Positions 1-7,246 of a stretch of 64,000 nucleotides of DNA are shown piece by piece. Position 1 is the first letter of the stretch; every line of letters starts with the position of its first letter. Below the pieces are notes generated by a model. The model saw nothing but the letters and a program-made list of their open reading frames with translations. It had not been told where the DNA came from and did not search any database. The position numbers and the translations under genes are program-made. Origin of the DNA: Paraburkholderia antibiotica (GTDB lineage Bacteria > Pseudomonadota > Gammaproteobacteria > Burkholderiales > Burkholderiaceae); NCBI RefSeq assembly GCF_012927125.1, contig NZ_JABBFZ010000017.1:1-64000 (forward strand). The letters are read 5' to 3'.

Positions 1-40
1 TGAACGCGGCTGAGTGCGTCCGTCGGGTTCTCTTCGTCAT
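1..40 (-). CDS. IS3-family transposase OrfA, N-terminal 13 codons (partial)
   Basis: The frame begins at ATG 38-40 on the minus strand and is cut by the window edge. It encodes a basic start (TKRTRRTHSAAF) like the DNA-binding OrfA subunit of IS3-type transposases. A good AGGAAG ribosome-binding site lies immediately upstream. Only the start is visible, so whether the element is complete cannot be judged. Confidence 0.55.
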   Translation of the reverse strand, partial: MTKRTRRTHSAAF

Positions 41-126
41 CTTCCTGGTTCCTTTGTCGGCATTATCGCCGGCTCAGGCCCCGAGCGTTCCACTTATCCG
101 ACCGTCCGAATTTGCGCGCCCACTTC
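1..126 (-). mobile_element. IS3-family insertion sequence, left-edge fragment
   Basis: Reading leftwards, the integrase stops at 127 and the following DNA holds a Shine-Dalgarno (AGGAAG) and an ATG at 38-40. This opens a 13-residue frame, MTKRTRRTHSAAF, that runs off the window. That N-terminus is characteristic of the OrfA helix-turn-helix proteins of IS3-family elements common in Burkholderia and Ralstonia. The exact IS end is not certain but should lie between about 100 and 130. The insertion explains the abrupt end of the integrase. Identification rests on the short OrfA start and on the truncation, so the subgroup cannot be named. Confidence 0.6.
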
Positions 127-1008
127 TTATTGCTGCTGTCCGGTTTGCTTGTACAGTTCCCGCAGTCGCGCAACGAGTTGCTCTGGTAGGGGAATGACGA
201 TGTCGCGACGCATCTTCATTTTTTCCTGGGGAATGGTCCACAAGGCAGCATCGAGGTTGACATCGCTCCATTCTGCAAAGCGAACCATGCCAGGGCGACT
301 GGCGGTCCAGATGGTCATCCAGGCGGCAGTGCGTTGGATGAAACGGCTGGTTGATCGGTCAAGCGCCCGCAGAAAGTCAGGGAGTTCAGGTTCAAGCAGA
401 TGCGGGTAACGCTTGGACTTAGGGGCTTCCTTGGCAATAACCTTCAACTCTGAAGCGGGGTTGTACTCGCATTTGCCGCGAGCGATGGCATGGCTGAAGA
501 TCTCACGTAGCCAACCTCGCGCCTTTCTGGACACGTTTAACGCATTCCGCTTCTCAATGCGTTCCTGTACGCGGGCGCAGTCGGCGCGAGTGATCTCTGG
601 CAAGCGTTTGTTTCCCAGCTCGGGAAGGATGTCCTTATCCAGATAGGTGCGGAATTTATTTAACGTCCCTGGCGCCCGACCAGCGTTTTCCTTGCCTTTG
701 TACCAGAGCTCGGCCGCCGCTTTGAACGTGTCATCATCGCTCGCCTTTGATTTCTGACGGGGCTTCGGGTGAAGGCCTTGAGAAATTTGGATGAGGGCGT
801 GAGCTCGTAGCTCGCGGGCGCGTTGCAGCGAGATGGTGGAGTACACCCCGAACGAAACGCGGGCGCGTTTGCCGGCAAGACTGTATCGGAAGTGCCAGCT
901 CTTCGTCCCGCTGGTCGCAACGAACAGGAATAGCCCATCACCGTCATTGAGGATATAGTCGCGACTCGACGGTTTGGCCGCTTCGACTTGCTTGGCTGTC
1001 AGAGGCAT
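127..1008 (-). pseudogene. P4-type tyrosine recombinase (integrase), C-terminally truncated
   Basis: The ATG at 1006-1008 gives MPLTAKQVEAAKPSS, the usual start of integrases with the DUF4102 arm-binding domain; longer frames upstream would run through the tRNA. About 293 residues remain: arm-binding domain (about 1-90), core-binding SAM-like domain (about 95-190) and the start of the catalytic domain with its first conserved Arg (TASRPGMVRFAEW). The frame then stops after ...LYKQTGQQQ, about 100 residues short of the usual 400. The HxxR, second His/Trp and catalytic Tyr are all missing. Loss is best explained by the adjoining IS insertion. The gene lies 190 bp from the 3' end of tRNA-Leu, the normal arrangement for islands that use a tRNA as attachment site. 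It should be unable to catalyse excision. Confidence 0.85.
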
Positions 1009-1120
1009 GGCAGGCACCTTGGGTATTGGTACATCCGGGTAACTCGAACTTTGGATGTACCGAAAAATGTACCACTTTGGCGCTGGCTTGCCTTGGTTTT
1101 CAGTAGATGGCGTGGGAGGC

Positions 1121-1155
1121 AAAAAAACAAAAAAGCCCACAGTGGCGGGCTTTTT
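1121..1155 (-). terminator. Rho-independent terminator after tRNA-Leu copy 1
   Basis: On the minus strand a GC-rich hairpin with arms AAAGCCCGCCAC and GTGGGCTTT is followed by a long, nearly pure T tract. It lies about 45 bp beyond the 3' end of the tRNA at 1199 and before the integrase start, so it separates the two transcripts. Confidence 0.85.
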
Positions 1156-1198
1156 CGGGTGTTCAGAAGACCTTCTTGGAAGTCTCTGGATGCTTAAA

Positions 1199-1285
1199 TG
1201 GTGCCCAGGAGAGGACTCGAACCTCCACGGTGTTGCCACCGCTAGGACCTGAACCTAGTGCGTCTACCAATTCCGCCACCTGGGC
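1199..1285 (-). tRNA. tRNA-Leu(CAG), copy 1, island attachment site
   Basis: The minus strand reads as a class II tRNA: acceptor GCCCAGG pairing with CCTGGGC, D-loop GGTAGACGC, anticodon stem-loop CTAGG-TTCAGGT-CCTAG (anticodon CAG), long variable arm CGGTG-GCAA-CACCG, T-loop GGTTCGAGTCC, discriminator A and an encoded CCA at 1199-1201. The truncated integrase lies beyond the 3' end. The 3' part of the gene (about 1199-1245) is therefore the likely attB/attL core of the element to the left. Confidence 0.96.
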
Positions 1286-1306
1286 ACGTCTTCAAGCTAG
1301 ACCGCT

Positions 1307-1334
1307 ATTTTAGCGTGACGATCAAGTTTGTCAA
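1307..1334 (-). promoter_or_regulatory. sigma-70 promoter of tRNA-Leu copy 1
   Basis: On the minus strand, TTGACA at 1334-1329 and TAAAAT at 1312-1307 are separated by 16 bp. Transcription would start about 15 bp before the tRNA. The -35 is a perfect consensus match and the -10 differs at one position. Confidence 0.85.
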
Positions 1335-1473
1335 TCCCTGCTTCAAACTTTCTCATCCGCCCGGTTGAATCGCGTAACGAAGTGCTGCTCTCGCTCACGA
1401 ACCACCGTCCTGCTTATCCGACTCGACGATCTGAAACAGCCAATCGCTTTACCGGGTCTTACACAAAACCCTA

Positions 1474-1508
1474 CACAAAAAATAGAGCCGCCAGAAGGCG
1501 GCTCTATT
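1474..1508 (-). terminator. Rho-independent terminator after tRNA-Leu copy 2
   Basis: The minus strand has a hairpin with arms AATAGAGCCGCC and GGCGGCTCTATT around a four-base loop, followed by TTTTTT. It begins 8 bp past the 3' CCA of the tRNA at 1516, so this tRNA is a monocistronic transcript. Confidence 0.88.
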
Positions 1509-1515
1509 CTGAATC

Positions 1516-1602
1516 TGGTGCCCAGGAGAGGACTCGAACCTCCACAGTGTTGCCACCGCTAGGACCTGAACCTAGTGCGTCTACCAATTTCGCCACCTGG
1601 GC
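1516..1602 (-). tRNA. tRNA-Leu(CAG), copy 2
   Basis: Class II tRNA with the same acceptor, anticodon (CAG) and T arms as the copy at 1199-1285 and an encoded CCA at 1516-1518. It differs at two positions: the variable arm closes CGGTG/CACTG, making one G-U wobble, and one base in the D-stem region differs. It has its own promoter and terminator, so the pair is a tandem duplication of complete transcription units and not a polycistronic tRNA operon. Confidence 0.96.
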
Positions 1603-1626
1603 AGGTGATGAACAGCGAAGACCGAC

Positions 1627-1654
1627 ATTATAGCGACAGATTCAGGCCTGTCAA
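1627..1654 (-). promoter_or_regulatory. sigma-70 promoter of tRNA-Leu copy 2
   Basis: On the minus strand, TTGACA (1654-1649) and TATAAT (1632-1627) are both perfect consensus hexamers with a 16-bp spacer. The tRNA begins at 1602, about 25 bp past the -10. The layout matches that of the first tRNA-Leu copy. Confidence 0.92.
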
Positions 1655-1986
1655 GCGTTTCGCCCAAGCCTTTTCGATGTCGGCTCGATGCCTCTCTTTA
1701 CCCCCGCAGCGACGTCCGCGAACGGCCGCCGACGGCCCGCTTGGCATGCGGCACGGGTGTTAGAATGCCTCGCAGTAGTTCGTTGGCACGGTGCATCCAG
1801 TGTCCATACGCGCGTCGACTCAGCCTTGATCGAGCCGGACCCGGACAGCTTCCGGTGCGAGCGCAGCAGAGCAGAAGCAGCAGGTGCAATGACCGACGCA
1901 GCACACGCGCGATGCAGATGCAGTTGAGTGGCTGCACGCATGACACCAACGCCTTCCAGGCCGGACTCCATCGCCGACCGACGTCC
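1655..1986. other. Region upstream of rnr, no gene recognised
   Basis: About 330 bp between the tRNA-Leu promoter and the chosen rnr start. An open frame in phase with rnr begins at 1741 but is Arg/Ser-rich and unlike RNase R, so it is read as leader DNA. No convincing rnr promoter or terminator was recognised. Confidence 0.5.
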
Positions 1987-4491
1987 ATGCAACGAGAAAA
2001 AACCATCGACAAGCCCTTGAGCAAATTTCCGTATCCGATTCCCAGCCGCGAAGAAATCCTCGGCGTGTTGCGCACGAGTGAAACGCCGCTTGCCGCGAAC
2101 GACATCGCCGAAGCGCTGTCGATCAAGCGTCAGGAGCGCGAAGGATTTTTCAAGCGTCTCGGCGCGATGGAGCGCGACGGCCAGATCCGGCTCGATCAGC
2201 GCAATCTCTATCAACTGACACATCCGTCGAACTTCGTCGCGGGCCGCGTGCAGGGTCATCGCGACGGCTACGGCTTCCTGATTCGCGACGACGGCCAGGA
2301 CGATCTGTTCCTGCCCAACGGCGAGATGCAGAAGGTCATGCACAACGACCGCGTGCTTGCGCGCATCGTCGGCTATGACCGGCGCGGGCGCCCGGAAGGG
2401 CACATCGTGGAGGTCACGGACCGCGCGAACAAGCGCGTGATCGGCCGATTGCTGAACGAGAACGGCGCGCTGATCGTCGCGCCCGAAGACAAGCGCATCG
2501 GCCACGACATCCTGATCACGCAGAACGCCCGCAAGGCCAAGGTCGGCCAGGTCGTGGTGGTCGAGCTGACCGATTTCCCGAGCCGTCATTCGCAGCCGTT
2601 AGGCCGAGTGGCCGAAGTGCTCGGCGATATCGACGACCCCGGCATGGAAATCGAAATCGCGGTGCGCAAATACGGTGTGCCGCACGAGTTCGGTCAGGCC
2701 GCGCTCGACGAAGCCGCGCGTCTGCCCGACGAGGTGCGCCCGACCGATATCCGCCATCGCGTCGATCTGCGCGACGTGCCGCTTGTCACGATCGACGGCG
2801 AGGACGCGCGCGATTTCGACGACGCCGTCTATTGTGAGCCGGTCAAGGTCGGCCGTGGCGACGGCTTCCGCCTGATCGTCGCGATCGCGGACGTGTCGCA
2901 TTACGTGCAGCCGCAAAGCGGGCTCGACACCGATGCGATCGAGCGCAGCACGTCGGTGTATTTCCCGCGTCGCGTGATCCCGATGCTGCCGGAGAAACTG
3001 TCGAACGGGCTGTGCTCGCTCAATCCGCAGGTCGACCGCTGCGTGCTCGTGTGCGACATGATCGTCACCGCGCGCGGCGACGTGAAGGCGTATCAGTTCT
3101 ATCCCGGCGTGATGCATTCGGCCGCGCGGCTCACCTACACGGAAGTCGCCGCGGTGCTGAAAAACACCAAGGGGCCGGAGGCGACCCGCCGCGCCGCGTT
3201 GCTGCCGCAGCTGCAGAATCTGTATGGCGTCTACAAGGCGCTGTTCGCGGCGCGCCAGAAGCGCGGTGCGATCGACTTCGACACGACCGAGACGTATATC
3301 GTCTGCAACGCGCAGGGCAAGATCGAACAGATCGTGCCGCGCACCCGCAACGACGCGCACAAGCTGATCGAGGAATGCATGCTGGCCGCGAACGTGTGCG
3401 CGGCGGATTTCCTCAAGCGCAACAAGCATCCGGGTCTGTTCCGCGTGCACGCGGGTCCGAGCGCGGAAAAGCTCGAGAATCTGCGCACTTTCCTGCGCGG
3501 CATGGGCCTCACGCTCGGCGGTGGCGACACGCCGCATGCGAGCGACTACGCAGCGCTGATGGCGCAGATTCGCGACCGGCCCGACGCGTCGATGCTGCAG
3601 ACGATGCTGCTGCGCTCGATGCAGCAGGCGGTCTACAGTCCCGACAACATCGGTCACTTTGGTCTCGCGTATGAGGCGTACGCGCACTTCACGAGCCCGA
3701 TTCGCCGCTATCCCGACCTGCTCACGCATCGCGCGATCTACGCGATCCTGCAGGGCCGCAAGTATCAGCCGCAGCCGTCGCACGGTATCGAGCTGAATAC
3801 CGCGCTGTCGCCGCGCGCCCGCGCGATGCAGCAGGCCGACGAGGAAAAACGCGGCCCGCGCGCCCGCGGGAACAACGTCGCGATCTGGGAAGAACTCGGG
3901 TTGCACTGCTCGGCGAACGAACGCCGTGCGGATGAAGCGTCACGCGATGTCGAGGCGTGGCTCAAGTGCTATTTCATGCGCGACAAGCTCGGCGAAGAGT
4001 ATGGCGGCATGGTCAACGGCGTCACGTCGTTCGGCATCTTCGTGCAACTGGATTCGCTGTTCATCGAAGGTCTCGTGCATGTGACGGAACTGGGTTCGGA
4101 CTATTTCCAGTACGACGAGATCAAGAACGAACTGCGCGGCGAGCGCACCGGCATTCGCTATCGGCTGTCGGATCGCGTGCGCGTGCAGGTGAGCCGCGTC
4201 GATCTCGACGCGCGCAAGATCGACTTCCGTCTCGTGCGCGATACGCCGATCAAGCCGCCGACGGCGCGCGGCGTTGCGCTCGACAAGGGCGCGGCAGCAG
4301 GCGACGGCGGTGGTCCGCGCGTGCGCGCATTGTCGGCACCGGAGCACGACGCAGTGCCGGGGCCGCGGCGCAGGAAGGCCGCACCGCCGCAAAGCGCGGC
4401 GGTCAAGGAAGCGCGCGCGGCGCGCGGCGCGGCGAAGAAGCATGGCGCGCCGGCCAAGGCGGCATCGAAGCAGGCACGCAAGAAGCGCTGA
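1987..4491 (+). CDS. rnr: Ribonuclease R (3'-5' exoribonuclease)
   Basis: RNase R degrades structured RNA processively from the 3' end in the cytoplasm and takes part in mRNA decay and rRNA/tRNA quality control. The 834-residue frame has an N-terminal winged-helix region (PYPIPSREEIL...), cold-shock domains, and the RNB catalytic domain with the acidic motif TIDGEDARDFDDAVY. Later come HFTSPIRRYPDLLTHR and a C-terminal S1 domain (GMVNGVTSFGIFVQ). The last 80 residues are Ala/Lys/Arg-rich, as in other RNase R proteins. The start was set at ATG 1987 (MQREKTIDKPLSKFPYP) because upstream in-frame sequence is unlike the family. A TTG at 2017, giving SKFPYP directly, is an alternative. Neither has a strong ribosome-binding site. 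rlmB follows 208 bp downstream, the usual neighbour. Confidence 0.97.
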   Translation: MQREKTIDKPLSKFPYPIPSREEILGVLRTSETPLAANDIAEALSIKRQEREGFFKRLGAMERDGQIRLDQRNLYQLTHPSNFVAGRVQGHRDGYGFLIRDDGQDDLFLPNGEMQKVMHNDRVLARIVGYDRRGRPEGHIVEVTDRANKRVIGRLLNENGALIVAPEDKRIGHDILITQNARKAKVGQVVVVELTDFPSRHSQPLGRVAEVLGDIDDPGMEIEIAVRKYGVPHEFGQAALDEAARLPDEVRPTDIRHRVDLRDVPLVTIDGEDARDFDDAVYCEPVKVGRGDGFRLIVAIADVSHYVQPQSGLDTDAIERSTSVYFPRRVIPMLPEKLSNGLCSLNPQVDRCVLVCDMIVTARGDVKAYQFYPGVMHSAARLTYTEVAAVLKNTKGPEATRRAALLPQLQNLYGVYKALFAARQKRGAIDFDTTETYIVCNAQGKIEQIVPRTRNDAHKLIEECMLAANVCAADFLKRNKHPGLFRVHAGPSAEKLENLRTFLRGMGLTLGGGDTPHASDYAALMAQIRDRPDASMLQTMLLRSMQQAVYSPDNIGHFGLAYEAYAHFTSPIRRYPDLLTHRAIYAILQGRKYQPQPSHGIELNTALSPRARAMQQADEEKRGPRARGNNVAIWEELGLHCSANERRADEASRDVEAWLKCYFMRDKLGEEYGGMVNGVTSFGIFVQLDSLFIEGLVHVTELGSDYFQYDEIKNELRGERTGIRYRLSDRVRVQVSRVDLDARKIDFRLVRDTPIKPPTARGVALDKGAAAGDGGGPRVRALSAPEHDAVPGPRRRKAAPPQSAAVKEARAARGAAKKHGAPAKAASKQARKKR

Positions 4492-4699
4492 CGCCATTGC
4501 CGTACCGATACCGCGCGCAGCGGGTACGTGAAGACGTGCCGGTTGCGCGCGGTCTGCGTTTTATCGGGTTGCTGTTTCAGTGCGGGCACGGCGGAGTGGC
4601 GCGGCAGGCGCTACTGCGGGAAAGCACGCACGGGTATCCGGTTTTATCTTCATCACTGCGGCGCGCATCGACGCGCGCCCAATCAAAGGTTGTTCAGTC

Positions 4700-5443
4700 A
4701 TGGCACGTCACAAGGTTTTATACGGTTTCCACGCAGTGACCGCGCGTATCCGGCACGATGCGTCGACGGTCGAGGATGTCTACTACGACGCGACGCGCAA
4801 GGACCGGCGGATGACCGAATTCCTGCACGCTGCGAAGGAAGCCGGTGTGCGCCTGATCGCCGCCGACGAAACGCGTCTGTGGGGGCTGGCCCGCACCGAG
4901 CGCCACCAGGGCGTGGTCGCGCGCGCCGGCGATCTGCCGCTCGCGCAGAACCTCGCCGAACTGCTCGACGGCATCACCGGCTCGCCGCTGATTCTCGTGC
5001 TCGACGGCGTGACCGATCCGCACAATCTCGGCGCCTGCCTGCGGGTCGCCGACGCGGCCGGCGCGCATGCGGTGATTGCGCCGCGCGATCGCGCGGTCGG
5101 GTTGAACGCGACGGCCGCGAAGGTTGCGAGCGGCGCGGCCGATACGGTGCCGTACATCACGGTGACGAACCTGGCGCGTACGCTGCGCGAGCTGAAGGAC
5201 GCGGGCGTGTGGGTCGTCGGTACCGCGGGTGAGGCGCAGAAGAGCGTCTACGAGACGGAGCTGGATGGTCCGGTGGCGATCGTGATGGGTGCCGAAGGCG
5301 AGGGCATGCGACGTCTGACGCAGGAAACCTGCGACATCGTCATGCGTATTCCGATGGCGGGGACGGTGGAGAGCCTGAACGTTTCCGTGGCGAGCGGGGT
5401 GTGTCTGTTCGAGGCGGTGCGGCAGCGGGCGGTGAGGAAGTAA
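4700..5443 (+). CDS. rlmB: 23S rRNA (guanosine-2'-O-)-methyltransferase RlmB
   Basis: A SpoU-class TrmH/RlmB methyltransferase that 2'-O-methylates a guanosine in domain V of 23S rRNA (G2251 in E. coli numbering). The 247-residue frame begins MARHKVLYGFHAV, with AAAGGT upstream. It has the small N-terminal substrate-binding domain (about 1-75) and the knotted SPOUT domain. Family motifs are visible: VLDGVTDPHNLGACLR (motif 1), VMGAEGEGMRRL (motif 2) and IPMAGTVESLNVSVASGV (motif 3). It directly follows rnr on the same strand, as is standard in beta- and gamma-proteobacteria. A hairpin terminator lies about 45 bp downstream. Confidence 0.97.
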   Translation: MARHKVLYGFHAVTARIRHDASTVEDVYYDATRKDRRMTEFLHAAKEAGVRLIAADETRLWGLARTERHQGVVARAGDLPLAQNLAELLDGITGSPLILVLDGVTDPHNLGACLRVADAAGAHAVIAPRDRAVGLNATAAKVASGAADTVPYITVTNLARTLRELKDAGVWVVGTAGEAQKSVYETELDGPVAIVMGAEGEGMRRLTQETCDIVMRIPMAGTVESLNVSVASGVCLFEAVRQRAVRK

Positions 5444-5488
5444 TTTCTGTTCGGCTTTTGTTGTTGGCCGATGGATGGCTGGTTGATG

Positions 5489-5524
5489 GCGCCCGGGACA
5501 CCTTAGTGTTGCCGGGCGTTTTGT
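5489..5524 (+). terminator. Rho-independent terminator after rlmB
   Basis: A hairpin with outer arms CGCCCGG/CCGGGCG and an inner ACAC/GTGT extension is followed by TTTTGTTGTT. It closes the rnr-rlmB transcript and precedes the convergent CDI islet. Confidence 0.85.
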
Positions 5525-5627
5525 TGTTGGGGCTTGAGGGCTGCCTTGCGCGCGGAAGCGCTGTTTGCGATTGGTCGGCGATGCCCGAAAGTCAACTGTG
5601 TCCTGTCGACCTGTCGGGTAATTCAGA

Positions 5628-5921
5628 TTACGCAGTGAGAATTCTCTTCAGTTCATCGAAAAAGGAACTGGTTGTGTATCCCCACAGGACGGGATTGAAA
5701 TCAAATCCATATGCATCATAAAATTTTTCATCAAGTTTTTTGCCCGCTTCTGCCTTGAATTTCTCAATTTCGGCTAGCGTATCCCGGATATCTTCGGGCG
5801 AGCTGTCTCTCCTGAAGCAGGAAACGACCTCCTCCAGCGTGTCTCCCCAAAGATCCGAATCCTGATTCAGATAGCCACCGAACAATGCAAAGAATCGTGG
5901 GTAGGATGTTTCGTCAATCAT
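5628..5921 (-). CDS. CdiI-family contact-dependent inhibition immunity protein
   Basis: A 97-residue acidic protein (YPRFFALFGGYLNQDSDLW...EEVVSCF...EIEKFKAEAGKKLDE...) with the features of the CdiI_3-type immunity proteins that neutralise CdiA-CT toxins: an aromatic/GxY-xQD start, a mid-protein E/K helix and a hydrophobic C-terminal helix (SSFFDELKRIL). Its ATG overlaps the TGA of the toxin remnant (ATGA at 5918-5921), the coupling typical of cdiA-CT/cdiI modules. The frame is intact. Base composition is visibly AT-richer than rlmB and rpiA on either side, which points to horizontal transfer. No cdiB or cdiA body is present, so this is an orphan immunity gene. Family assignment is from pattern recognition only. 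Confidence 0.75.
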   Translation of the reverse strand: MIDETSYPRFFALFGGYLNQDSDLWGDTLEEVVSCFRRDSSPEDIRDTLAEIEKFKAEAGKKLDEKFYDAYGFDFNPVLWGYTTSSFFDELKRILTA

Positions 5922-6347
5922 TTCAGTAGATACGATGTGAGAACGTAGTAGGGCATTCCGTTGTGCTTTTCAAATTTAATGGCAACCCGGACTGTACTCG
6001 TGTATTTGAATTCTCCTGTTGCTCGGACGACTCCGTAGCCAGCTTTGTAGCCGACATCCTGATGGAGAATCAAAAGGCGCCTCGGGTTCGATTGGGCCCA
6101 GTCTCTGATTCTCGACGCATTAGACTCCATTACTCGCGATATCGCCCATTCCGCCGTCGCCAAATTCCGAAACGACGATACTACGTCTCTTTCCGACTCC
6201 AGTTGTCCTGGCATATGCCGCGATATCCAGCGATATCCAGTGCTTTCCAGGCGTGGCGCGAAGCATCACCGCATGATCCAACGCGCGCTCAAAACGGTAT
6301 CCAGGCTCGCGCGAGTGCGACTCGATCTGAGGGAAACCACGACTCAA
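5918..6347 (-). pseudogene. CdiA-CT RNase A-like toxin domain, frameshifted remnant
   Basis: The frame from ATG 6214 to 5918 (98 residues) resembles the bacterial RNase A-like CdiA-CT domain: VVSSFRNLATAEWAIS...N...IRDWAQ...GYGVVRATG...VRVAIKF...PYYVLTSY. It lacks the N-terminal catalytic-His segment. That segment lies upstream in another phase (frame entering near 6347: ...RATPGKHWIS). The two meet at a perfect tandem repeat, CGATATCCAG twice (6221-6240 on the plus strand). Removing one copy joins them as GKHWISRHMPGQLESERD, matching the GxHxxxRH start of the domain. The 10-bp duplication is therefore a frameshift. There is no upstream CdiA sequence, secretion signal or clear start codon. 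The short frame from 6214 could still be translated, but without the His motif it should be inactive. Confidence 0.75.
6221..6240. repeat. 10-bp tandem duplication causing the toxin frameshift
   Basis: CGATATCCAG occurs twice with no spacer inside the CdiA-CT remnant. The duplicated length is not a multiple of three, and deleting one unit restores a continuous toxin frame, so it looks like a slippage or duplication event. Confidence 0.9.
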
Positions 6348-6407
6348 TCACGGCCCATCCCGCGCCATCCGGTAAACTAACGATTTTTCACGTTTGCCCG
6401 CATCCCC

Positions 6408-7103
6408 ATGACTCAAGACGAACTCAAGCAACTGGTCGGCCAGGCCGCCGCCGATTACGTGAACGCCAACGTGCCGCAAGGCTCGGTGATCGGCGTCGGC
6501 ACGGGCTCCACCGCGAACTGCTTCATCGACGCGCTGGCCGCCAGCAAATCCCGCTATCGCGGCGCGGTGTCGAGTTCGCTCGCCACGACCGCGCGTCTGC
6601 AATCGCACGGCTTCAAGGTGCTCGACCTGAACGAGATCGACTCGCTGCCGGTGTATGTCGACGGCGCCGACGAAATCGATCACGGCGGCGCGATGATCAA
6701 GGGCGGCGGCGGCGCGCTGACGCGCGAGAAGATCGTCGCGTCGGTGTCGGAAGTGTTCGTCTGCATCGCGGACGCGAGCAAGGTGGTCGACACGCTCGGC
6801 ACGTTCCCGCTGCCGATTGAAGTCGTGCCGATGGCACGCACCGCGATCGGCCGTCGCGTGACCGCGCTCGGCGGCGTGCCGGTCGTGCGCGTGACGAAAG
6901 AGGGCGTGCCGTTCATCACCGACAACGGCAACGAAATCATCGACGTGAAAGGCCTGAGCATCAGCGATCCGCGCACGCTCGAGACGCACATCAACGCATG
7001 GCCGGGCGTGGTGACGGTGGGTCTGTTTGCGGGCCGCGGCGCGAACCTGTGCCTGCTCGGCACCGACACCGGCGTGCAGACGATCACGTACGGCCAGAAC
7101 TAA
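6408..7103 (+). CDS. rpiA: Ribose-5-phosphate isomerase A
   Basis: Interconverts ribose 5-phosphate and ribulose 5-phosphate in the non-oxidative pentose phosphate pathway (cytoplasm). The 231-residue frame has full family length and carries the phosphate-binding GVGTGSTANCFI, the catalytic loop YVDGADEID with both Asp residues, and MIKGGGGALTREK with the catalytic Lys and Glu. ATG 6408 gives the usual MTQDELKQLVG start. It follows the CDI islet with no sign of shared expression, and is convergent with the glycosyltransferase gene at 7247. Confidence 0.97.
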   Translation: MTQDELKQLVGQAAADYVNANVPQGSVIGVGTGSTANCFIDALAASKSRYRGAVSSSLATTARLQSHGFKVLDLNEIDSLPVYVDGADEIDHGGAMIKGGGGALTREKIVASVSEVFVCIADASKVVDTLGTFPLPIEVVPMARTAIGRRVTALGGVPVVRVTKEGVPFITDNGNEIIDVKGLSISDPRTLETHINAWPGVVTVGLFAGRGANLCLLGTDTGVQTITYGQN

Positions 7104-7246
7104 ATAGAGGGCGTTTTTATTTGCCGCCGTTTTTCATGCGGCGGGCAGTACGTCTAGCGCAATGCGCGGTGCGGGGCCATCTTTTCTGCGGGCCCACGCA
7201 CCGCGCCTTCGCGCGTCTTCGTTATCACATCCGCACCGCATGTTCC

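Noticed and set aside
1107..1633. Plus-strand open frames reading through both tRNA-Leu genes, giving nearly the same peptide (...RTRTSTVLPPLGPEPSAST)
   Set aside because: This is the well-known spurious translation of the tRNA-Leu complement; the sequences are explained fully by the tRNA genes.
2599..3906. 435-codon minus-strand open frame opposite rnr
   Set aside because: The plus strand is a full, conserved RNase R; long antisense frames are common in high-GC DNA. The protein is Arg/Ala/His-rich with no family pattern.
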